This document shows positions 36,443 to 48,579 of a stretch of 64,000 bases of DNA, one piece after another. Origin of the DNA: Cryptomeria japonica (lineage: Eukaryota; Streptophyta; Pinopsida; Cupressales; Cupressaceae); assembly GCF_030272615.1 (NCBI RefSeq), contig NC_081410.1:227512915-227576914 (forward strand). Direction: 5' to 3'. The position numbers and the translations under genes were made by a program. The notes under the pieces are model-generated. The model was not told where the DNA came from, searched no databases, and saw only the letters and a list, made by a program, of their open reading frames with translations. Position 1 is the first letter of the stretch. Every line of letters starts with the position of its first letter.

Positions 36443-39400
36443 ATGTCAGAAGAAGAAGGATCCCATGAGGCACCTTCCAAAATGACCAATGTAGAGTTGA
36501 ATGTCCTAGTGAAGAAGTAGATGGTCGAGAGTGGAGCAGTCAGGGCTAAGAATCAGGCCTTGAGAAATGAGATGGATCGATTGAAGGACATAGTGGAGAG
36601 GGGAGAGAAAGACTCTAGAGAAGAAGGGGATGAAGAGGAGATCCCTATACAGGAAGAGATAGAGGTACCTATAGACCCCTAATGAGTGTCCTCAAGTCCA
36701 TGGAGAGAAGAACAATGGATGTGAAGATGGATCTCCCAGTATTTGCAGGCAAGATGGAGCCTGACACCGTGATGGAGTGGATGGACTCCTTGGACAATTT
36801 TTTTGAAAGTGAAGACATACTAGACCACTAGAGGGTGAAGATGGCCCAATCCAAAATGAAAGGGGCTACACTAACTTGGTGGACTTTCATCCAAGATGAG
36901 AGGGTGAAAGAGGGAAAGAGAAGAGTAGCTACATGGAATAAGATGATTTCTTTGGTGAAAGAAGCAAATGTCCCAATGGATTACAATATCCAATTGCATA
37001 GGAGGAGGCAAAATTTGAAACAAAAGGAGATGAAGGTGAGTTCCTATACCAAGGAGTTCATAAATTTATGTGTGAGGACTAAGGTGAAAGAGAGTGAAGA
37101 TGAGAAGGTGGCAAGTTATCTCAATGGGTTGAGGTTTACAATCCAAGAAGACTTTAATCTCCACACCCCAGAGACACTCCAAAAGTGCTTTCAATTGGCA
37201 CTCAAGGTGGAGGAGAAGTTGAAGAGAAGGGAGGATCAGAATGGCAGAGGTAAAGGGAGACAACAAAGAGGAGGAAGAGGCCCTTTCAAAGGTAGAGGAA
37301 ATGGTTTTGGTTATCAGGGAGACTCTAATCAAGAAGGCAATAAAGGAGAGAGCAATTACAACCAAAGAGGAGGCTACAATCCAAGAGGAAGCTTTAGGGT
37401 TAGAATACCACCCTGTAGAGGGAGATCCCAAGGAAGAGGACCTCCTAGATGCTACAACTATAATCAAGAAGGGCATATGGCCAATAGGTGTCCAGAGAAG
37501 GCTTCTAGATCCATGGGAGAAAGGACAAGCAATTTGGTGCAGGAATCTAATTGTCAAAGTGTGGCAAGTGCAAGCACTTATAAAAGTGTAAATGCTCCTA
37601 ATAGCTATGGATATACTAAAAGAGAAGAGGCTTTGATGATGGGGAGAGAAGTAACCACTATGAAGGTACCTGACAAGGAGCCTACACAAAGGAAATCTCT
37701 TTTCAAAACCACTTGCAAGGCAGGAGAAAAGGTATGCAAGGTTCTGATAGACTTCGGTTCCACTGAAAATTTTGTATCACTTGAAATGGTAGAAAATCTT
37801 AAACTTAGGAAGCTACCTCACCCTTATCCCTATAAGGTTTCATGGCTCACCCAAGGTCAACAAACAATGGTGGAAGAGTAGGCTTGGGTGGAGTTTTAGA
37901 TTGGATATTACAAGGATAGATTGTTATTTGACATAGCCAAAATGGATGCATGCCATCTCTTATTTGGGAGACCATGGCAGTATGACTTGAGAGCTCATCG
38001 TGATGGGTTAAGGAACACCTACTCAATCACCAAGGAAGGTAAGGTGATATAACTCTTTCCTTTGATAGAGGAAGAGGTGGAATCAAAAGGGAAGGATACA
38101 AGAATGCTGATAGTAGAAGGTAAACAGTTCATGAAGGAGATTGTAGAGAAAGGTTCAGTTTGTTATGCCCTCATGCCTAGTCCCAAGGTGACAAGGAAAG
38201 AGCAGTTTGCAGAAGAGAAAGAAGGAGGACCAAAACACCTAGACCCAACGGTTAGATAGTTGCTTGATAAGCATCAAGGCATCATCTCAGATGGAATGCT
38301 AAGATCCCTATCACTGGTAAGGGACATCAGTCATTGTATAGATTCGATCCCTGGATCTACTTTGCCAAACAAAGCAGCCTACAAGCTCACCCTAGACCAG
38401 AATGCATAAATGGAAAGGTTGATTGAAGAGTTCCTTGAATCACAACTGATTGGAAAAATTCTAAGCCCATGTGCAGTACCAGTAGTCCTTGCACCCAAGA
38501 AAGAAGGAACTTGGAGGCTTTGTACAAACTCAAGAGCCATCAACAAGATAACCATCAGGTATAGGTTCCCAATCCCTAGAATAGAGGATTTGCTTGATTG
38601 CTTAGGGAGTGCTAAATATTTTCCAAAAATAGATCTAAAAAGTGGATACCATCATATTAGAATAAGGCCAAGGGATGAATGGAAACCGGCCTTTAAAACT
38701 AATGAGGGGTTGTATGAATGGAAATTCATCCCATTTGGGTTGTCCAATGCACCTAGTACCTTTATGAGGTTGATGAATGAAGTCTTGGTGGAATTCATAG
38801 GAAAATTTGTCATAGTATACTTAGATGATATCTTGATCTTCAGTCACACAAGGGAAGAGCACCTCAAACACATAGATATGGTTCTCAAGAGATTACATGA
38901 AGAGAAACTAATGATCAATTTAGAGAAGTGTTTGTTCATGCAGGAAGACATCATCTACTTGGGTTTTGTAATCTCACAAGCTGAGCTGAAAATGGATCAA
39001 GAGAAGGTAAGTGCTATACTATCTTGGCCTACACCTATAACTATGAATGATGTCCGAAGTTTCCATGGTTTAGAAATTTTTTATAGGAAGTTCATAAGAG
39101 GATTTAGTCATGTTTGTGCACCCATGCTTGACACCATAAAGGGAGGACAAAAGTGCGGGTTTAGTTGGACCAAAGAGGCAGATGATTTATTTGAGACATT
39201 GAAGAAGAAGGTTGCAGAACAACTAGTCCTTGCCTTACCAAACTTCAACAAAATATTTCAGGTGGAATGTAATGCAAGCCACATGGCCATTGGAGCAGTA
39301 CTCAGTCAGGAAGGAAGGCTTGTTGCTTTTTTCAGTGAAAAGCTAAATGATGCTAAGAAAAGATACTCATCTTATGACTTGGAGATGTATGCTCTAGTAC

Positions 39401-41178
39401 AGTCCTTGAAGAAGTGGAGGCACTATTTATTGCCTGAGGAGTTCATAGTGTTTACTGATAATAAGGCACTCAGTTTCATAAATAGTCAAGAGAAGCTTAA
39501 TCACTAGCATATGAAGTGGGTAGAGACCCTACAAGCCTTTATATTTACCCTCAAACACAAGAAGGGAGTCAAGAAGAAAGTTGTTGATGCTTTGAGCAGA
39601 AGGGTCTTGACTGTAAACCAAATGAAGATGGACAGTGTTGGTATTGATTCCTTGAAGAGTATGTATGTTGCCGATGAATATTTTGGAGAAATATACAAGG
39701 TATGTGAAACTTTGAGTGACTGGTATCATATTGAGTTTTCTGAGTTTCTGATACAAGATGGATTGTTGTTCCAAGGAGTGCAGTTGTGTATTCCTAAATG
39801 TTCCATGAGGTTGAATATTATCAGGGAGAAGAATTGTGGAGCCATGGTAGGTCATTTCGATCTTGACAAGACCCTAGATCTTGTGAAGAGACATTATTTT
39901 TGGCCTAAATTGTAGGCAGATGTGAGAAAGTTTGTGGAAATATGTGTCATATGTCAGAAAGCCAAGGGGAAGTCTACAAATGCAGGTTTATATCAGCCTT
40001 TACCCATTCCTTCTAGGCCATGGGAGAGTATAAGTATGGACTTTGTGTTGGGTTTGCCTAGAACAAGGAGACGATTTGACAGTGTCTTTGTAGTAGTGAA
40101 CAGGTTTAGTAAAATGGCTCATTTCTTTCCATGTAAGACTTCTTGTGATGCATCATATGTTGCAGACCTATTCTTCAAAGAGATAGTCTGGATACATGGA
40201 TTGCCCTTGAACATTATTTCAGATAGAGATGTGAAGTTCATAGGTCACTTTTGGAGGACTCTTTGGAAGAAGTTGGGAACTAACCTAGCTATCTCATCAA
40301 CCTACCATCCTCAAACAGATGGGTAAATTGAGGTTGTCAATAGGTCATTAGGAAACCTATTAAGGTGTTTAACAAGGCAACATGGAGAGAAGCGGGATAA
40401 CATTTTGTCACAGGCAGAATTCTCATACAATGACACCATAAATAGGAGTACCGGTAAATCTCCTTTTCAGATTGTTTATGGCATACACTCAAGGGGAGTG
40501 TTGGAGTTAAGAGATCTACCCAAAGAAGAAGCCATTAGTGCAGATGGTGAAGCTTTTGCATAAGCCATTAAAGAGGTGCATGACCAAGTCAAGTCTCATC
40601 TCCAACAATCTATAGTGAAGTATAAAGCTCATGCTGATAAGAAAAAGAGAGATGTATAGTTTAATGTTGGGGATTTGGTATGGATACATTTGAAGAAGGA
40701 GAGACTACCGAAAGGCAAATACACCAAACTCATGCAGAGGAAGATTAGACCATGTCAGATAGTGAAGGAGTGTGGACAAAATGCCTATGAGATCCAACTT
40801 CCTCCTGATCTTGGATTATCACCTATCTTTAATGTGTGTGATCTTACACTTTTCAAAGGTACTGACAGTGAAGAAGAAGAACCAATGCAGGTTGTAGTAG
40901 ATAATGACATTCCCAGGAAGGAATCACCTAAGTTGAGAAAAGTGATTGACACTAGAGTCACAAAGAAGACAATAAAAAAGGAGCACATTGAGTACATGGT
41001 GGCTTGGCAGGATAAACCAGACTCTAAGGCATTTTGGATGACAAGTGAGCAAATATCCAATCATGGTGCAGATTTACAAACTCTGATCTCATGTGGGCTT
41101 GAGATCTCTTCTCCTAGGGAGTATGGTGTAGGAGTGCCTCATCAACAATATATTCATGACCCTGAGGATGAAGACTAG
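36443..41178 (+). pseudogene. Element J gag-pol polyprotein with chromodomain, broken by stops
   Basis: Starts MSEEEGSHEA at 36443; a single frameshift near 36670 leads into a frame held to 41178. Gag is at 36718-37245. The zinc knuckle at 37451 (CYNYNQEGHMANRC) has lost one Cys. The protease (37735; KVLIDFGSTENFVS) has D-F-G in place of D-S-G. RT is at 38410-39000 with YLDDILIFS at 38818. RNase H is at about 39240-39510 and ends TDNKALSFI. Integrase has the H-H-C-C finger (39850-39965; H-x-H...[10 protein letters not shown]), core acids in SMDFVLGLP (40032) and ISDRDVKF (40216), and the STYHPQTDG motif. A chromodomain at about 40930-41075 (EYMVAWQDKPDSKAFWM) would tether integration to chromatin. 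Internal stops: 36518, 36829, 37879, 37897, 38050, 38257, 38407, 39505, 39913, 40324, 40561 and 40657, all TAG or TAA. The final 18 codons run into the 3' LTR. Confidence 0.93.
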
Positions 41179-42678
41179 GACAATTAGGATGTGTTAGAGA
41201 GTCTTGTGTTTCATGTATACAAATAAATCCCATCATGTAAGCACATGTCACCAATTAGGCAATTTGAGAAGCCAATTGGGACAATGTGGTAAAGAGGGGT
41301 AGTAGATGGTTTAGATTTATGTTTAATAGATTTTATAAATGTTTTGTGTGTTTTTGGTTGGTCCATGTGTGTGGATCCCAACCTTAGGAAGTATGACAAC
41401 TTTGTGAGCAAAATTGCAAAAATGCAACTTTTGAGTGCAAAATTGCAACTTTTTGTAATTCAGTTGGGGAAGCCTTTCAATGGCTCCAACCTACTCCAAA
41501 TTCGGTGGGAAACCATTGGAGATTTTAATAATCCTTGTGGGATAAATTCCCAAGGGGTTTGTTGTTGGAGTTGGATTTTGTGAAGCAATAATACTCAAAA
41601 CAATTCAATTTTCCCAAAAATTTTGAGTTTGTAGGTGTTGTAGGTGACTGTACGGATTGGTTTGAACCCAAAAATTCATGGAGTAGATAGGAGGATGAAC
41701 TATTTTTCTTTTGATGGCAGTCTGAGGCCTTAATTGTTTGGGAGTAGAGAGAAACCTTGATTCTACTAACTATAACCCATAAATTTAGGGTTTGGAGAGG
41801 GTTTTGAACTAAGATGGCTTTATCTTACACTCTAGTCCATTAGAAGACTCTTACTTTGGAGGGATGTAGGATAAGCCTTTTTATTTTAGTTTTTTCATGT
41901 TTTGTTGCAGGGAAGATTTTGTTGTGTGGAGAAATGAACAGATTTAGGTAGGCATCTCTATGTGACTACCTAGGACAATTTTTAGGACAGTCATCATAAA
42001 TTATCTTAGCGATGGATACCAGGTGTGCAACCCTGGAATTAGAAGTTTTTCACTACCCCCCACATTCCCATTAAGGTGATTCTTCATTTGGTCTACCGGT
42101 AGAGGTAGTTGCTTTGGAAAATAGAGCTAATTGCCCCTATTAGGTCTCTTAGCCTCTGAAGGAGCAGACCTTGTATTTACAGATCTGATCAAACAATTTT
42201 GGGAATATATATATCTTCCAAAAGGGTGTTTGAAATGCTAAGTTGTATGTATGGGTGTGTGGAATATCTTTGAGTTAAGGATGAAACATCGGTCTAGAAG
42301 GGCTACTAGCCGAAGGGGTAGGTTTACAAAGGAGGTATAGGGGTTTGATACCCAAGATCAAAAATAGTGCTTGAAAGAGATCTTAAATGTTATGTGTTGA
42401 CAAAATTCCAAATCCTAAGGAGTGGGGATCACCGGTAAAGCCTTTTTAAAGAGTTGAAGCCTTTTACTCATCTTACCGATAAAGCCTGACCAGTAAAGCC
42501 TGTTGAAGAGTTGAAGCGTGTTACTCATCTTGAGTAGGCCTAAGACTAGGGAATGTGTGTGTGGTTTCATCCAAGGTGTAGAGTCCTTCCTTGTAGAGCC
42601 CTTGTGAGTAGTTGAAGGGTCACTAGCCTAACCTAATTTGGGCTTGCTATTAGGAGTTTTGGGTAGGCCTCTGCATCA
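41124..42678 (+). repeat. Element J 3' LTR (1555 bp)
   Basis: Starts TGGTGTAGGAG and ends GGCCTCTGCATCA, and aligns end to end with 34843-36392. The preceding bases (CTCCTAGGGAG) form only a weak polypurine tract. Confidence 0.88.
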
Positions 42679-44974
42679 CAATCTGCCAAGGTAAAGTGAC
42701 TCTCCAAGGAACCACTGCCAAAGCTACCTCCTCATCTAACTAGTATGATCTTTTCAACCAGCTTGGGAAAACCTCCACACACATATCCATTCTTGAGCTT
42801 CTACGCATATTGACAAAGCTTTGAAAGAGACCTTAGTTCTTAGTAACTTACATGTAGATCAGTTTTAATCAATGGTGGGACACCTTTCATCACCACACTA
42901 TCTTATGTTTACCGACATTGATGACATATCTCCCCAACAACCTTATAATAAACCCTTACATATTAAATCCTACATCCACAAACATTGCATAAAATTATTC
43001 TTAATAGATGGAGGTGCGGGTCTAAATATCTACACTCTAAAATTGGTCACATCATTAGGGTTGTCTAAAGGGGTTATAGATGCAAAGAAAAAAATAGCAA
43101 TCAAAGCTTATGATGATGAATAGCACTCATCCAAAGGTTATGTGATGTTGCCAATCAAAGTTGGGCTATTAGTCAAATATGTGGTTTTTCATGTCTTAAA
43201 CCTCAAGATCTCACCTATAATATTCTCCTAGGATGACCATGTATTCATGCCATGCAAGTCATACCTTCCACTTATCACCAATACATCAAATTTCCACACA
43301 ATGGAGTATAAATCACCATCATTGGAGACCCAAATCCCTATCTCTATTGTAGTAACATTTGACCAAAACTTGAATCCACCATTCCCATCAATAAAGAATC
43401 CACTTCTTCGATATCATGTATTGATCTTGAGTCACGAAAGTTATCCACCTCGACACCACCCAAGATCTAAGCTAAGGTTAAGGAGTGAGGAACGGGAGAA
43501 TATAGTATACAACAATCCTTATATCTTAGACAACTCATGGACTCCCCTAAGACATGGTAGGCCACAAATAGTGTAACATGTTCCTAAAGCTATTATCAAA
43601 TGGGGTGAGATGGAAGATGAGGATATCTTTAAATGGTTGTACGAAGATGAAGAGGAATAATCTAAGAAAGAAAACCATTATGTCAAACTACCTATCGATA
43701 ACTATGGTAAATGATAATTTTTATTACAACAAATGGGAAATGATAGTCATGAACCCATTGGCTTATTAAATAAAGGCATCTTTAAACCTCTTCAACCTAA
43801 GGTTACACCTAAGAGGAAAATGAACAAAGGATTGGGGTTTGGACCTCTAAACTTGTGTGGTCCTAATACCAAAACCCCAACAAAATTACAAGCACAAGCA
43901 AAAGCTTGTAAAGAGGTTTCTTGGGAAGATAAACATAAAGATGGTTGAGCTTAGATAGAGACTTTCTAGGATCCCAATGTGTTTATATCTAGAGGCTTAG
44001 GGTTTGAGCCACAAGAGTAGACAACCATGATTACTAAGTGTGCTTATAGTAGTGAGGAACAAGCTTCCTTTGTAATTGAAACTGGTGAGGAGATTACCAA
44101 CAATGACCTTGACGATTACAATGATATCTTTGAAAACTCATCCATATTCACCATCACAACATTTGATTTTGACCAACTCATTAAGCCTCAACTCATATAC
44201 TAGGATCAACAAGGACCTCTAGAATTGGATACATTTCAAAATGACAATTCTATTATTGACTATCATGTACTAAGAGACAACCTTCCTCTCAGGGACCATA
44301 GAGCCAACATTGTTGTAGAACTCAATATTGCAACTTAGTTTGGAGAGGGTGCCAAGCCTTTCAATTGATAAAATATAAAAATAAACAAAGGTTCTTCTTA
44401 TGAAAACTACACTACAATGATGTTAGACCTAGGAAAAGTAAAAGTAAATGATGTATTCAAACATGAATACCTATTTGAGGTGCCCAAGGATGGAAGAATT
44501 TACACTCTCCCCTTGACAAGATATCATGAAATATCTCCTCTATTGATAGAGGAAACAACTAAAACTAATGTTGGGCCTGTTGATAGCCCTCACATTATTC
44601 ATTTGACCACCTCCTTGATAAAAGAAGAGCATCCTAATTTAACCAAGATCTTTACAGAACATCAAACTAACTTTGCATGGTCATATGCTAATATGATTGG
44701 GTTAGACCCTAATATTGTTATGTGCCACTTAATGGTAACATTAGATGCTAAACCAGTAAAATAAAAGTTATGGAAAATGCACCCACAAGTAGCCCTCCTA
44801 GTCAAAGTTGAGTTTTAGAAGTTACTTGATGTGGGTTTTATCAAACCTATAGATTATCTAGAATGAGTTTCCAATATTGTACCAATCATGAAAACTAATG
44901 GCACTATCAGAGTATGTAAAAATTTCATTGATCTAAACAAGGCTTATGATTAAGATGATTTTCCCTTACCAAAT
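42679..44974 (+). pseudogene. Element E: Tat-like gypsy protease and RT start (decayed)
   Basis: Continues E from the CAATC join. The protease is at 42930-43123 (HIKSYIHKHCIKLFLIDGGA, with D-G-G as in Tat elements), then about 43200-43330 with a stretch matching the KFPHNGV style of Tat proteases, seen also in element A. A spacer with small ORFs follows. 44417-44764 contains MIGLDPNIVMCHLMVTLDAK, the usual lead-in to RT. The RT N-terminus is at 44765-44970 (VSNIVPIMKTNGTIRVCKNF then DDFPLPN). The sequence stops at 44974 where a TGTTGG terminus begins; the rest of RT, RNase H and integrase are absent. Frameshifts and stops are frequent. Confidence 0.82.
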
Positions 44975-46215
44975 TGTTGGTAAACAAATTTGTCATTGTG
45001 ATTGTTTCTCAAAAACTGACCCTGTTTTCCTGAAGAGAAATGACAACCTTGCCAACGATTGGAGAGATTGGAACAAAACCACAATCTTCCTTTGGGTTTG
45101 AGAGGTTCAACTCCCTTGTATGATTGCGTTATTTGGGATTTTTGTGTACTTTTAACTTAAAATTACAAAAAGGAAGGAAAACAAAAGTAAAGAAAGGATA
45201 ATAGAAGCCGCAATATTAGACATGGAAATACTAACTGAGATTTCACAATTGATGATAGATTACAAGGAGATTTTGCAAATTATGTGTTGATGTGAAACAA
45301 TGATGAAAGATATAAAACATATTTTGACATACAAACAAACAAGTTGCCTTATCACTTTCAAACCAAGATACCAGGGTTTGATTGTGTTTCACCATTTTTA
45401 ACATATATTTGTAAACTAAAGACCAATGGATTACACTAGTACACAAAGAGATTATATCAATTTAACATACGATATATTGATAATAATAATAATTGAAAAA
45501 CATTCAAGACGTACGAATCAAATGCATTCTTTATTATAATTTTTAAAATATACAAGTTCAGTGCTAAGTGTGAACACAAAATCCTTCCAAAAGTTTCTCT
45601 AGAAAATTCTCCAATTTTTCCCCTCTATAAGAGTCTCCCCTCCTTTACATTACTAAAATAGCCTTGTATTTATAGGCTTTGAAGATAACTACTTTGTAAC
45701 CACTTAGGATAACTAACTTAGGTAAGAACTTAGGATAAATATCTGAGATAATTGCTTAGGTTAATCACTTAGCATAACTATCTAAGCGGCCACTTTTAAT
45801 TACTACCCATGTTAGGATTTACATAGCCTTTACAAAGATGGAGTCCAAATTCTAACTTTAATTACATTAGGTGACATAAGTCACTTTAAAAAAAAGGTAA
45901 CTAGAAACGTGGAACTTTTGAGATGTGGATTTTGCTAAGCTCTTTTCATCTCTATTTGCTCCATCTTGGTAGTCACCTCTTTCATTACTTGATATCTTTT
46001 ACCAAGTGGTAGAAAAATAATAGACACATGAAGAATTTTGTCCATTGATCCTTTGTACTCACTAAAGTTCAACACAAGAAGTTCCATAAAGTATCATATA
46101 TGTGTCGGTGTGAATTCATCTAAATGGGCAACTTTTTATTCATTAGAATGCCTATATTCTTTCCAATAGGGCAACTACATCCGAACATCAAAGATGTGAA
46201 AAGATACATGTGATC
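44975..46215. other. Unassigned segment beginning with an LTR-like terminus
   Basis: Starts TGTTGGTAAAC exactly where the element E RT is cut, preceded by CAAAT. It has a minus-strand TATA-like run (CTATAAATACAAGG near 45660) and short ACTTAGGATAACTA-type repeats (45700-45790). No ORF with a recognisable product and no matching right terminus were found. It may be an LTR fragment of another element; the right part (about 45950-46215) could belong to the same older sequence as 50352 onward. Confidence 0.35.
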
Positions 46216-47837
46216 TATAACGCCCCGCTAGGAAACCTCAAAGGGATTAAACTAAAACACTAGAAAAGAGTGTAAATATATTTTTTAAATAACTTTAATA
46301 AGTTAAATGATGCATTAAGTTAACATTACATTTAAATTACACAACGGAAGACTTAACTTAACTCCTAAAGGGTTTCCCAAGATGGTTTACATGATTTAAA
46401 CTAAGCATTTCTTAATGCTAATTAATCCAATTTAAGATGATTTATTCATAAAGATATAATTACACAAAACAATGATTAATTTATTCAATAGTATGAGATA
46501 TCATTGACTTATCTAAATTTCATTCATGATGATTCTTTCCTTTACCTTACATCTGATATTCTAATGAAACATATGCATTTAACCATTTAAGTTCCATCAA
46601 TACATTTCCTTTTGCATCACATGATTGGAATAATAATACATTGCACTAAATCACCAAGTCTCATATAATCACATAATGTTTACATTTAAAATTACATATT
46701 GCCAAGAAGGCATACACATCAAATAATACAACTGACCATAAAAGGTCCAAAATATACAAGAATGATCCAAGATGACAAATAGGATCCAACTGGTAATACA
46801 AGACGCTCGAATCCAAGAGCAACTGGAACACCTGTGAAGCCAACTCCTATAAGAAGGAACAAACACACTTGATGGAAAGTGGCACTACCACTCGACCATA
46901 TGGCTCAAAAATAACCATCCCATCGTGCTAGGAGATAGAAATAAGACCCACTAGCAACCTACAAGGTATACACTCACAAGGTCGAAATACAACATTAGGA
47001 AACTCACATAAATCACATAATCGTAGAACATGAATCCATAGCAAAATAGAGGTGATACCAACAAGGCTACACACTAGTGACCATAAGGGAAGAGTTTCAT
47101 CACATAGCTTGGTATGGTTATCCTGACAGGCCTCCATAGGTCCCAACCCCCGTCTTGGGTTATCTTGGTAACCTCTCTCGAACCCTCGGCCCCATCCAAG
47201 TCTCATGTGGACCCAAACAATCCTTTCATGAGGACAAGGTTGTTGGTTTGCCATTCCAGGCCTTCCCACTGCATCCTGGGTCTATACTAGCACTCAACCA
47301 TGAGTGAGGTACAATTATCTTACTTAATGTTTTAGCTACCCAACCCCCTAATATATTATTAGGTTATCACTTTACTTAACCAACTTTTGAGGGGTTATCC
47401 TTCTAACCTCTTTGGGCACGACCCCCACTCGAAAGCCACTCTCCCTTATGACACTAAACAAAAATATCCCAAAAGAACTCCAAAGCCAAAGTACCAAAGC
47501 AAAGTTACACAACGGATTTCAAGACAACAGAGGAACACTTGGCCATACAAGCCCTTGCACAAAGGTTAAACCAACTTGACAAAACACAGTCAACTCACAT
47601 GACCAACCAACGGAAAAGACCACACGAAAAAGCCCGATTCCATTCAACACTAAGGACTTGCAATTTAAAATTAAATGCGAAGGCAGTCAGAATAAAACAA
47701 ACACCTTTGCTCAAATAGAATAAACAATTCATTTTTCTTCTCTTCAATATACACTTGACCAAGTTTTCTAGGTTTCGAAGTTTCAAAAATTAACCATTCC
47801 TTAATAATCATTCCTCTAACTTTGATAAAAATATTCA

Positions 47838-47838
47838 A

Positions 47839-47869
<31 letters not shown>

Positions 47870-48141
47870 GTATATATGTATATATATGTATATATGTATA
47901 TATACATATATGTATATATGTATATATGTATATATCTATATATGTATATATGTATATATACATATATGTATATATGTATATATGTATATATACATATATG
48001 TATATATGTATATATACATATATGTATATATACATATATACATATATATACATATATGTATATATATATACATATATGTATATACATATACATATATGTA
48101 TATACATATACATATATGTATATACATATATATATACATGT

Positions 48142-48175
<34 letters not shown>

Positions 48176-48300
48176 ATACATGTATATATATATATACATA
48201 TATGTATATATATACATATATGTATATATATACATATATGTATATATATACATATATGTATATATATATGTATAAATATATGTGTGTGTGTGTGTGTGTG

Positions 48301-48341
<41 letters not shown>
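47838..48341. repeat. Compound microsatellite: (AT)n with interspersed TATATG/CATATA units
   Basis: About 500 bases of alternating A/T broken at regular 6-10-base spacing by single G or C, then (TG)9-10 at 48281-48300 and (TA)20 to 48341. Nearly self-complementary, so it could extrude cruciforms. All Tyr/Ile-rich ORFs across it in several frames are artefacts of the repeat. Confidence 0.95.
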
Positions 48342-48343
<2 letters not shown>

Positions 48344-48484
48344 AACAAAAATATAAATTATAAAATCTGATATTTTCCTTTTTAAAATAAAATACCCTTC
48401 TCTCTTTTTTTTCATTTCCTAGAAAATATATATGTATTTTTCCATCTTATTAAAAAAAATCATTTCCAACATTTTAAAAAAAAA

Positions 48485-48490
48485 GTGTGC

Positions 48491-48576
<86 letters not shown>
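48485..48576. repeat. (GT)n(AT)n microsatellite
   Basis: A short GTGTGCGTGTGT run followed by about 40 AT units. Length may be unreliable in assembly. Confidence 0.95.

Positions 48577-48579
<3 letters not shown>

Larger units (their letters stand above)
34843..42678 (+). mobile_element. Element J: complete Ty3/gypsy chromovirus, 7.8 kb
   Basis: LTRs at 34843-36392 and 41124-42678, an initiator-Met primer site, and a single gag-pol coding region with a C-terminal chromodomain. The 5-bp duplication CAATC is exact. LTR identity is roughly 90 percent by eye. The coding frame is nearly free of indels but holds about a dozen stops, so the copy cannot make its own proteins. It sits inside the older element E. 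Confidence 0.92.

Noticed and set aside
37066..37689. 207-codon minus ORF and a 116-codon plus ORF over element J gag
   Set aside because: Shadows of the gag frame, which has clear gag and zinc-knuckle signatures.
36443..41178. Alternative genetic code with TAG and TAA as Gln
   Set aside because: Would explain element J alone, but element A uses normal stops, the hAT relic also has TGA, and decayed copies with frameshifts are all around; mutation is simpler.
47671..48415. Several overlapping ORFs of 135-182 codons rich in Tyr and Ile
   Set aside because: They are translations of the TA-rich microsatellite, open in several frames on both strands because the repeat lacks stops.
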